Shown: positions 25,674 to 32,636 of the stretch, piece after piece
How positions within the stretch are numbered: position 1 is the first letter of the stretch
Layout of the letters: each line of letters opens with the position of its first letter
NCBI GenBank assembly: GCA_028279275.1
Contig: JANQOB010000003.1
Span: forward strand, 1-64,000
Reading direction: 5' to 3'
Length of the DNA: 64,000 nucleotides
Origin: Gammaproteobacteria bacterium
Lineage (GTDB): Bacteria; Pseudomonadota; Gammaproteobacteria; UBA4575
The notes under the pieces: model-generated
The model's input: only the letters and a program-made list of their open reading frames with translations
What the model was told of the DNA's origin: nothing
Databases searched by the model: none
Made by a program: the position numbers and the translations under genes

Positions 25674-26060
25674 TTAATTTTCACTATTTTGGCAAGTCAA
25701 AACAAACTCATCGAGCTTCGATTCTCTTGAAGCCTCTCTCCATGCTCCGTTCTTATCCGGGTATATCACTGAAATGGATTCAAGAAATACATTAATTGTC
25801 ATTGTTGGTGATTTAAAAGTATTTCTTTGTATATTATTTAACGGTGTGTATTTCCATTTAGTTTGGTTTGCCTCAAACCATTTTTTCATGTGAATGTATT
25901 CTTTTGAATTTGGACCAATATTTTCCCCACAATAGAAAAATTCTTTTGGCATTAATTCTGAAAAGTTAATCGCTACATCCCGATTCCAGTAAAGCTTAAT
26001 TGCGATTGCAGATACTGAAATTACGATTATCGATATCAATGCTTTTAAAAGGAGTTTCAT
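25674..26060 (-). CDS. Membrane-anchored hypothetical protein
   Basis: 128 aa from ATG 26060 (a TTG one codon earlier is possible). N-terminal helix LLLKALISIIVISVSAIAI, then an extracytoplasmic part with two cysteines (FFYCGENIG and FVLTCQNSEN) that could pair. No family recognised. Single-gene unit between R18 and R17. Confidence 0.6.
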   Translation of the reverse strand: MKLLLKALISIIVISVSAIAIKLYWNRDVAINFSELMPKEFFYCGENIGPNSKEYIHMKKWFEANQTKWKYTPLNNIQRNTFKSPTMTINVFLESISVIYPDKNGAWREASRESKLDEFVLTCQNSEN

Positions 26061-26070
26061 CAATACTTAG

Positions 26071-26100
26071 TATGTCCGCGTTGGGTCGACAACGGACATT
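26071..26100 (-). repeat. Array repeat R18, module B only
   Basis: Module B with loop CGTTGGGTCGACAACG (plus orientation), which makes a nearly perfect dyad. No spacer or module A; the next gene's stop lies six bases away. Confidence 0.7.
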
Positions 26101-26105
26101 TCTTC

Positions 26106-26543
26106 TTAGCTATTAATAAGTTTTTCCCAAGCCTCATATGAATTAATTTCACACATTTTAATTAGATATAAAAAATTATCTTTATCATGCTCTGAAAGCC
26201 CATACTCAGGATCTTGACCTACAAAAAAGATTTCTTGATCTAAATATAGCTGATTCCAGATTGATTCGGTTATACCATACATGGTGTGAGAGCTGAAATA
26301 ATCATTACATATTTTCTCTACGTACGATTTTAGCAAGCCTTCAAATTGTTGTTCTGGATATACGCCTGGTGCTTCAAGTTTTCTTAGAATTAAATAAGCT
26401 GATAAGTTATTTGCTCTTTCTGCCCAATCTCTTGGATACCATTCACCTTCTTTAGTTGAAACTAACTCAGGATATTTATTTATCAATTCATTAATTTCAT
26501 CTTCACTTTTCCAAGAAGTGATAGCATTTGTTAAATCAGTCAT
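26106..26543 (-). CDS. Hypothetical helical protein (145 aa)
   Basis: Cytosolic and helix-rich. DEINELINKYPELVSTKEGE followed by DWAERANNLSAYLILRKLEA resembles one ankyrin-like helical pair but the repeat is not convincing. C-terminal DKDNFLYLIKMCEINSYEAW. Family not recognised. Single-gene unit between R19 and R18. Confidence 0.62.
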   Translation of the reverse strand: MTDLTNAITSWKSEDEINELINKYPELVSTKEGEWYPRDWAERANNLSAYLILRKLEAPGVYPEQQFEGLLKSYVEKICNDYFSSHTMYGITESIWNQLYLDQEIFFVGQDPEYGLSEHDKDNFLYLIKMCEINSYEAWEKLINS

Positions 26544-26578
26544 TACGTATAAAGACAGGTAAGTATTAAGTATTTGTA

Positions 26579-26691
26579 AATGTCCGCTTTGGGTCGTTAG
26601 CGGTCATATTAAGTCTGTTAATTATTGAATCCAACCTGATATCTCCCTCAATGGTTTAGTTTATGTCTGCTTACGGCCAATAACGGACATT
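26579..26691 (-). repeat. Array repeat R19, complete with longer spacer
   Basis: Both modules recognisable; the spacer is about ten bases longer than in other copies (GAATCCAACC present). Confidence 0.8.
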
Positions 26692-26697
26692 AAATAA

Positions 26698-27096
26698 TTA
26701 CTCCCATCCCTTTGGAAAAGGAGGGTCTATACCAGCAATTTGGTAAAATTCTTCACAAATAGGATTGTCATTACAGTCCAGCCAAACTCCTTTTAAAGTT
26801 TGCTTAAATAGTTGATCCTGTTTAGCTAAATTTCTGACTTGACCAATGTATGCTTGGCCATGATCTACAAGCAAATCTTCAAGAGGTCCAGCGGCTAGAC
26901 TTCCCCTTACAGATTCAGAAATTTTTGAATTATGTATTTGTATTATTACGTCCCAGGAAGTCTCAGGATCATCTATAGTTAAGTGAAACAGTTTTGAAAT
27001 AGCCCAGTAGTTTTTCTCACGCTCAGATGAATTTTCCTGAGCATTCTGTGCTGCTATCCATGCACTAACTAATTGTTGCTTTTCCTTCTCTTTCAC
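26698..27096 (-). CDS. DUF6869-like protein
   Basis: 132 aa, cytosolic, GTG start. LVSAWIAAQNAQENSSERE, SLAAGPLEDLLVDHGQAYIG and LKGVWLDCNDNPICEEFYQI fit the pattern I associate with DUF6869, of unknown function and common near contact-dependent toxins and in cassettes. Family call from memory of the motif. Single-gene unit between R20 and R19. Confidence 0.7.
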   Translation of the reverse strand: MKEKEKQQLVSAWIAAQNAQENSSEREKNYWAISKLFHLTIDDPETSWDVIIQIHNSKISESVRGSLAAGPLEDLLVDHGQAYIGQVRNLAKQDQLFKQTLKGVWLDCNDNPICEEFYQIAGIDPPFPKGWE

Positions 27097-27140
27097 ATAT
27101 TTATTTTAAGCTAAAAATTGCGTCGTACATGATCTTGCAG

Positions 27141-27243
27141 AATGTCCGCTTTGGGTCGATACCGGACATTTTCCTCTTGTATGTAACTGATTCCAACCTA
27201 CTATGTCTCATTTTATGGCTGCTGTCGGCCAATAGCAGTCATT
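27141..27243 (-). repeat. Array repeat R20, complete, contains a stop codon
   Basis: Both modules, spacer subtype 3. Module A reads TGACTGC; its TGA terminates the 295-aa lipoprotein gene. Confidence 0.87.
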
Positions 27244-28126
27244 CACTTAACATCCTAATGTGACATTCTCCAATATGGTCTTCTGTCATAGAAAAATTAG
27301 AAAAATAGAAAGTTTTACCATACTTATGTTGATTCATTACGTCCCAAACTAGTTCTCCCAGCAACATATCTAAAATACCGCCCCCTATATAGAATGGTGC
27401 ATTAGTTTGGACTTGATTAGGTGTGGTGACTTTGCCTACTGAGAGTTGCATAAAATAACTATCACCAGCTTCGCCTGTAAAGGTAAAGTCTGAAGAGTTT
27501 TTATTCTTGAGTGGTTCAGACTCTTGCTCTAATAAATTATATTTTCCAGGCAGCAACTCCACAGTAATATACTCATTATGACTTAAATTACCCACTTCAC
27601 GGTCGTTAATTATAATTTTACTATCTGGGTAATCTGGAATTTTGCCAGAAGAATTATGTAAACGATAAATGTATATAACTGCATTATTAGTATCATTTGA
27701 AGGAAATGGTTCGTTTTTATAGTCTTCGCCAAATAATCTTGCACATTCATCGTTATGTCTATTGCGTACAATACCTTTGGCTAAATCCTTTGGATTTACA
27801 GATTTTTCATTTCTTGTTTTCCAAATAAAATCATCAATGTGTCTCTCTAATGCCCCATCAATCTCAGTATTAACTTGTAGCTGATGGTCAATTCTATATT
27901 GTTTAACAGCATCAAGAGTTTCTTTATCCTCAATACCTCTAGTATTTCCAGTTTGATAACCCAGTTCAGTTAGAGACACTTGAACAGTACTAACTAGATC
28001 TTTTCTTTTCCAATTATCTGCTCCTACATCTTCTTCGACTACATCACCACGCACAAGGCCACCACTTGCACAGCCTGATACAGACACAATAACAAGTATA
28101 ATTATAGGTATGAAAGAATTTTTCAT
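27239..28126 (-). CDS. Lipoprotein with peptidoglycan-binding-like and DUF2846-like domains
   Basis: 295 aa. Lipobox VSGC gives an acylated Cys19. Residues about 45-90 (STVQVSLTELGYQTGNTRGI, ETLDAVKQYRIDHQL) match the PG_binding_1 three-helix domain. Residues about 145-240 (NNAVIYIYRLHNSSGK, YITVELLPGKYNLLE, EAGDSYFMQLSVG) match DUF2846. The combination suggests an envelope-anchored cell-wall-associated protein. Stop codon lies in R20. Largest intact unit of the array along with the MORN protein. Confidence 0.8.
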   Translation of the reverse strand: MKNSFIPIIILVIVSVSGCASGGLVRGDVVEEDVGADNWKRKDLVSTVQVSLTELGYQTGNTRGIEDKETLDAVKQYRIDHQLQVNTEIDGALERHIDDFIWKTRNEKSVNPKDLAKGIVRNRHNDECARLFGEDYKNEPFPSNDTNNAVIYIYRLHNSSGKIPDYPDSKIIINDREVGNLSHNEYITVELLPGKYNLLEQESEPLKNKNSSDFTFTGEAGDSYFMQLSVGKVTTPNQVQTNAPFYIGGGILDMLLGELVWDVMNQHKYGKTFYFSNFSMTEDHIGECHIRMLSE

Positions 28127-28135
28127 TTCTTCGTA

Positions 28136-28238
28136 TATGTCCGCTTTGGGTCGATAACGGACATTTTCCTCTTGTATCTGATTGATTCCAACCTACTACG
28201 TCTCATTTTATGACTGCTTTCGGCCAATAGCGGTCATT
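28136..28238 (-). repeat. Array repeat R21, complete
   Basis: Both modules, spacer subtype 3. Module A carries the TGACCGC variant, but the upstream gene stops 16 bases earlier. Confidence 0.87.
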
Positions 28239-28253
28239 TATAATTATTCAGCT

Positions 28254-28787
28254 TCATCTATTTTTGAAAAAATTATTCCACGCATTCTTTAACTCTGAAT
28301 CTTCATTCTTTCCACGTAGCTGATACTCCAATGTCCAGAACGGTCCTCTGCTTCTATAGCAATCAAGTGTGTAGTAAGTATTCTCATCTTCATTGATATA
28401 TGCTGATGGTCCTTCAATCTCTACTTCACCTTCCTTAGCTAAGACATAGTTATCAAACCGTTTTTCAGCAAAGCTCTTAATCTGAGCTTTGTTTTCTTTA
28501 CACATCTCATGCGTTGACATTGCTGCTCTTGCCGCTGCCACAACAACCTCATTCGTTGAATTTAGTATTACCACTTCATATTCAGGAAATACATTGGATG
28601 ATTTACCATAATTTGGAACATTAAATTGTGTTGTTGGCCTATCAGTATCGCTAAATGTTTTGTCATACTTTTGAGGGAATGGACTCCCAATAGTGAGAGC
28701 ATTTAGGTTTGGAAAATTTTCAGCATTTAGACTTGCTGAAACTATAACCACTACAAATATCGTAAAAATTTCGCGCTTCAATTTCAT
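28254..28787 (-). CDS. Secreted hypothetical protein
   Basis: 177 aa with a signal peptide (EIFTIFVVVIVSASLNA). Mature part has two cysteines (HEMCKENKAQ and TLDCYRSRG) likely to form a disulfide, and FPEYEVVILNSTNEVVVAAA. No family recognised. Single-gene unit between R22 and R21. Confidence 0.65.
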   Translation of the reverse strand: MKLKREIFTIFVVVIVSASLNAENFPNLNALTIGSPFPQKYDKTFSDTDRPTTQFNVPNYGKSSNVFPEYEVVILNSTNEVVVAAARAAMSTHEMCKENKAQIKSFAEKRFDNYVLAKEGEVEIEGPSAYINEDENTYYTLDCYRSRGPFWTLEYQLRGKNEDSELKNAWNNFFKNR

Positions 28788-28803
28788 ATATTTTTATATC
28801 AGG

Positions 28804-28906
28804 AATGTCTGCTTTGGGTCGCTAGCAGTCATTTTAGATTTGTAAGTATGTGATTCCAACCTGATTTGTCCTAAATTTTGTCTGCTCTCGGCCAATAGCG
28901 GACATT
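28804..28906 (-). repeat. Array repeat R22, complete
   Basis: Both modules with several substitutions, core GATTCCAACC kept. Two internal sites read as the AGCAGTCATT variant in module B. Confidence 0.83.
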
Positions 28907-28969
28907 TATTCGCTTGGAATACTATGACTTATTTCTACTTCAAATAAGTTTTAGTTTAAGAAATTATCA

Positions 28970-29473
28970 TTAATTTCTATCCAGATTCTGTTGATGCCAT
29001 ATATTTAAACTTTCTCTAATTGCAGTTAGCTCTTCCTCTGTATAGATGCCGTAATCTCTATTTTCTATATCGTTATGATATTTGCGATATCTTTCTCTTT
29101 CATCTTCATTACTATATTTTCCATATTCATCCATCCAAGCATTATTTTTAGCAACAATTTCTGTAATTGACTCAAGCATGAAATCAGACCCATATTCTCT
29201 GCACTCTTCATTTAAACATCCTTTAAGCATTGTTGTTTCTCCATATAGTAAATCCTCTCCTTTCCATTTGGCTTTTTCAATTTCACCTTGAACTATGTAA
29301 TTTAGTAGTTCCAAAGTGGCTTGTGACCTAGATACACCAACAATCCATAAATATTGTGAAAAATTTTTCTCATATTTCCACGAAAGAAATGTAAAAGTGG
29401 AGATTGATCCTAGTAAGAGACCAATAAAGATTCCAGATGTAACAAATAATGAACTTTTAAATTTATTTTTCAT
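28970..29473 (-). CDS. Membrane-anchored hypothetical protein
   Basis: 167 aa. Single N-terminal transmembrane helix (SLFVTSGIFIGLLLGSIST), then a hydrophilic helical domain with two cysteines (KGCLNEECREYG) and a charged C-terminal part (DERERYRKYHNDIENRDYG). No family recognised. Single-gene unit between R23 and R22, with about 60 non-coding bases before R22's module A. Confidence 0.62.
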   Translation of the reverse strand: MKNKFKSSLFVTSGIFIGLLLGSISTFTFLSWKYEKNFSQYLWIVGVSRSQATLELLNYIVQGEIEKAKWKGEDLLYGETTMLKGCLNEECREYGSDFMLESITEIVAKNNAWMDEYGKYSNEDERERYRKYHNDIENRDYGIYTEEELTAIRESLNIWHQQNLDRN

Positions 29474-29549
29474 ATAAAAAATAATAGTTGAATGATATTG
29501 CTGAAATGTGGAAAAAGTACAAATACAGAGTCTTTTATAAAACTAATTA

Positions 29550-29651
29550 AATGTCCGCTTTGGGTCGTTACCGGACATTTTGAACTTATAAAACATTGAT
29601 TCCAACCTAATATGTCTCATTTTATGACTGCTTTCGGCCAATAGCGGACAA
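29550..29651 (-). repeat. Array repeat R23, complete
   Basis: Both modules, spacer subtype 1, almost identical to R6 over its whole length although eleven kilobases away. Confidence 0.88.
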
Positions 29652-29655
29652 AAAT

Positions 29656-30483
29656 TTATTCAACCAAAAGGCCATTTTTAAACTCGCCTTTTTCAACACC
29701 ATACTTGTCTTCATATACTCCTTGACCATGAAAGACACCACTTTTAAATTGGCCCTCATAGGAATATTTATCTTTTGAAATAAATTTTCCTTCCCCATGG
29801 AAGTTATTGTCTTTAAATTCGCCTACATATTTTTCAGAGCCATCAGCAGACCGCCATACGCCATGGCCATGAAACTGTCCATTTTTAAATGAACCTGTAT
29901 ATCTCTCTCCATTTTTATATTTAATTTTCCCTTTACCATGTGGTTGACTATATGAGAACTCGCCTTCGTAGTAATCACCAGATGCATAAAATAATTCGCC
30001 CTGACCAATCGCCTGACCTTGTTTAAATTCGCCTTTATAAATAGCGCCGTTTGAGTATGTATCTACACCTATTCCATGCGGCAAGTCATTTTTAAATTCA
30101 CCCTCGTAACTTCCACCGTCAGGATATTTGAATTTACCTTGTCCGTGTAAAAGATCATTTTTGAAAGTACCCTTATATTCACTTCCATCTGCAAACCTCA
30201 TCTCTCCCTCACCATGCATGAGCCCATTTTTGAAAGTACCCTTATATTCACTTCCATTTGCAAATCTCAACTCTCCCTCTCCATGCATTAACCCATCTTT
30301 GAAGTCACCTACATACTCAGCACCATTTCTCCATGTGAGAGTTCCTTTTCCATTAAACAGTCCATTTTCTATTTCACCTTCGTAAACACTACTATCAGGT
30401 AGTTTAACTACACTCAGATCTTCCGCATGAACACAAGTAGTGAAAAAAATATAGATAAGGAAAATTGATAGGAAAATTTTCAT
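29656..30483 (-). CDS. Secreted MORN-repeat protein
   Basis: 275 aa from ATG 30483; the longer frame reads through repeat R24 and is rejected. Signal peptide FLSIFLIYIFFTTCVHA. Ten full MORN repeats of about 23 residues plus one partial follow, each of the form YxGxFKNGxxHGxG (e.g. YKGTFKNGLMHGEG). MORN repeats form an extended beta-meander that binds lipids or proteins. Repeats 2-4 are close copies of each other, indicating recent internal duplication. Single-gene unit between R24 and R23. Confidence 0.88.
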   Translation of the reverse strand: MKIFLSIFLIYIFFTTCVHAEDLSVVKLPDSSVYEGEIENGLFNGKGTLTWRNGAEYVGDFKDGLMHGEGELRFANGSEYKGTFKNGLMHGEGEMRFADGSEYKGTFKNDLLHGQGKFKYPDGGSYEGEFKNDLPHGIGVDTYSNGAIYKGEFKQGQAIGQGELFYASGDYYEGEFSYSQPHGKGKIKYKNGERYTGSFKNGQFHGHGVWRSADGSEKYVGEFKDNNFHGEGKFISKDKYSYEGQFKSGVFHGQGVYEDKYGVEKGEFKNGLLVE

Positions 30484-30490
30484 TAAATAA

Positions 30491-30593
30491 AATGTCCGCT
30501 TTGGGTCGATACCGGACATTTTAAGTTTGTAATTTGTTGATTCCAACCTACTAAGTCTCATTTTATGTGCGCTTTCGGCCAATAGCGGACATT
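30491..30593 (-). repeat. Array repeat R24, complete
   Basis: Both modules, spacer subtype 2. Close to consensus, useful as a reference copy: module A 30567-30593, module B 30491-30519. Confidence 0.88.
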
Positions 30594-30605
30594 ATTATCG
30601 TATGA

Positions 30606-31010
30606 TTATCGGGCGGCTTTAAGTTCAAATTTATCTAGCAATTGTTGTGCATTTAATCTCATGTTTTCATCTAATTCTTCGCTCTCTAAATAAGAACGCA
30701 GTAAATACCACTCATCTTCATTCTTAACTTTATTTCTAGATAATATTTGTAAAAACTTAGATAAGTCTTTTTGTCTCATATTTGTGAGACTCGGTAAATT
30801 AAGCTCATTCAGCTTATTATCAATTCTATTTAATTCTTCACCTTGCACGTCTTGAGATGCTTCTACCATATCTCTTGCTGCTTGCCTGATTCCTGAAATT
30901 GGAAACTTAAGAAAATAATCAAGACTATTTTCTGGGGTAAATTTATCCATACCATATTCATGCATAATGAATACGCAAAATCTTGCAAGTTGTTCTTTTT
31001 CGGTAGTCAT
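30606..31010 (-). CDS. Hypothetical helical protein (134 aa), first array gene
   Basis: Cytosolic, all-helical, charged; no family recognised. Segments: EQLARFCVFIMHEYGMDKF, ISGIRQAARDMVEASQDVQ, LRSYLESEELDENMRLNAQQ. First unit of the array in transcription direction, 13 bases after R25 with no ribosome binding site visible. Confidence 0.62.
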   Translation of the reverse strand: MTTEKEQLARFCVFIMHEYGMDKFTPENSLDYFLKFPISGIRQAARDMVEASQDVQGEELNRIDNKLNELNLPSLTNMRQKDLSKFLQILSRNKVKNEDEWYLLRSYLESEELDENMRLNAQQLLDKFELKAAR

Positions 31011-31022
31011 TTACTTGCTTGC

Positions 31023-31120
31023 TAATGTCCGCTTTGGGTCGAAAGCGGTCATTTTACTCTTGGAGCTCAACAATCCCAACCTAACTTCAATCGGTTCGCG
31101 TCAACCAATACGCGACTCAT
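31023..31120 (-). repeat. Array repeat R25, promoter-side edge copy
   Basis: Module B is intact and the spacer ends in ATCCCAACC, but the module A position is occupied by a different dyad (TCGCGT...ACGCGA, 31096-31115). It is the first copy after nuoN. Confidence 0.75.
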
Positions 31121-31137
31121 ATTCGCACCATGCCCAC

Positions 31138-32628
31138 TCAACCAAAAACACTTACACAATAATTGAGTAAATAGTTTGGAAAAATAAACAAACCGACTAT
31201 TAGCAAACCATTTATAGAAAGTACAGCAGTTGCTATCGGCGCATTTTGTGATGTTAAAGTGTCTTCTATCTCGTCAAAATACATGTATTTAATTACACGT
31301 AAATAATAAAAAGCACCCACAATTGACATCACAACAGCTAAAACTGCTAACCAAATAAAATCGTTGTAAACCAAACTTTGTAATACATACAGTTTTGCAT
31401 AAAATCCTACTGTTAACGGCACACCAGCCATTGAAAACATTAACAGCAACATCAAAAAAGCTAGCCAAGGATGCGACTGACTTAAACCTTTAAAATCAGA
31501 TAGCTTATCGACATCTTCATAAAGATTACTAGAATCGTTTTTAAGAAGTAACAGTATGGCAAAGGTGCCGGCCGCCATTAGCACATACACTGCTGTATAA
31601 AACAGTGCTGATGCGTAACCAAAACTTTCTCCTGATAAAAGCCCGAGTAAAACAAAACCAATATGTGAAATGGTTGAGTAGGCCAGCATCCGTTTAATAT
31701 GAGTTTGCGCAATAGCAATGACATTGCCAAAAATTAATGACAAAACCGCAAGAATAATTAGCATTTGTTGCCAATCGATATGTAAGGGTTGCAGTCCATC
31801 GCTTAGCAGACGTATCGCCATCACAAATGCTGCAAATTTTGGAGCTGTTGCAATGAAAAGGGTTACTGCCGTAGGTGCACCTTGATAAACATCAGGCACC
31901 CACATATGAAATGGTACTGCACCAAATTTGAATGCCACACCGATAACAATAAACGTTAACGCGAAAATTAAACCAATATTGACATCATTTTGATTAGCCA
32001 AGTAGAGACTAATCTCACTCAAGTTTAATGTGCCTGTAATACCGTATACGATTGACATTCCATACAAAAGCATTCCCGATGCTATTGCACCTAATACAAA
32101 ATATTTAATGGCAGCTTCAGAAGCATTATTGGAATCACGCACATAAGCAACGAGTGCGTACAAACATAAAGAAAGCAGCTCTAGCCCAAGATAAATCGTA
32201 ATGAAATTTTGCGCAGATGCCATGATCAGCATACCAAGCGTTGCAAACAAACCTAGAATATAAAACTCTGGCTTTGCAAAATTTCGATTTAACAAATAAG
32301 GTCGCGCATAAACAAAAACGGCTATAACCGTTATGCAAACTAATATTTTGATGAAATTAGCCAGACCATCAATGACATACATTCCATCAAACAGTATTGA
32401 ATCATTATATTTGTTAGCCGCCACTAATAAAAAAATCATCACCAGTAGTGTTGCCAAACTCAATATATAAGTAAGAAGCTCATCTTTACGACCTGCAAAC
32501 AAACCAATCATTAAAATTGTGGATGTAGCCAATAACATAAAAATTTCCGGCATCAGCACCAACCAATCCATCAAATTGTTTGACATATCGGGGAGTGAAT
32601 CAATTGAATATATATCTAAACTATTCAT
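31138..32628 (-). CDS. nuoN: NADH-quinone oxidoreductase subunit N
   Basis: 496 aa, about 14 transmembrane helices; antiporter-like proton-pumping subunit of complex I in the inner membrane. Landmarks: ASAQNFITIYLGLELLSLCLYAL with the key glutamate, AFKFGAVPFHMWVPDVYQGAPT with the broken-helix lysine/proline region, and AYSTISHIGFVLLG. Last gene of the nuo operon. No terminator is visible before the array repeat R25, so read-through into the array is possible. Confidence 0.97.
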   Translation of the reverse strand: MNSLDIYSIDSLPDMSNNLMDWLVLMPEIFMLLATSTILMIGLFAGRKDELLTYILSLATLLVMIFLLVAANKYNDSILFDGMYVIDGLANFIKILVCITVIAVFVYARPYLLNRNFAKPEFYILGLFATLGMLIMASAQNFITIYLGLELLSLCLYALVAYVRDSNNASEAAIKYFVLGAIASGMLLYGMSIVYGITGTLNLSEISLYLANQNDVNIGLIFALTFIVIGVAFKFGAVPFHMWVPDVYQGAPTAVTLFIATAPKFAAFVMAIRLLSDGLQPLHIDWQQMLIILAVLSLIFGNVIAIAQTHIKRMLAYSTISHIGFVLLGLLSGESFGYASALFYTAVYVLMAAGTFAILLLLKNDSSNLYEDVDKLSDFKGLSQSHPWLAFLMLLLMFSMAGVPLTVGFYAKLYVLQSLVYNDFIWLAVLAVVMSIVGAFYYLRVIKYMYFDEIEDTLTSQNAPIATAVLSINGLLIVGLFIFPNYLLNYCVSVFG

Positions 32629-32636
32629 GTTTATAT

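Noticed and set aside
25547..25795. Plus-strand ORF after the M23 gene
   Set aside because: It crosses repeat R17 and runs antisense into the next gene; no ribosome binding site.
30128..30385. Plus-strand Ser/Pro-rich repetitive ORF
   Set aside because: Antisense shadow of the MORN repeats.
30484..30582. N-terminal extension of the MORN protein
   Set aside because: It is a translation of repeat R24; a signal peptide starts at the internal ATG 30483.
15069..31120. CRISPR array
   Set aside because: Repeats are about 103 bp and the segments between them are whole genes of variable length; no cas genes.
15069..31120. Canonical integron with standard attC sites
   Set aside because: No recognisable GTTRRRY/RYYYAAC simple sites at the repeat edges and no integrase gene in the window. 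Kept as an analogy only.
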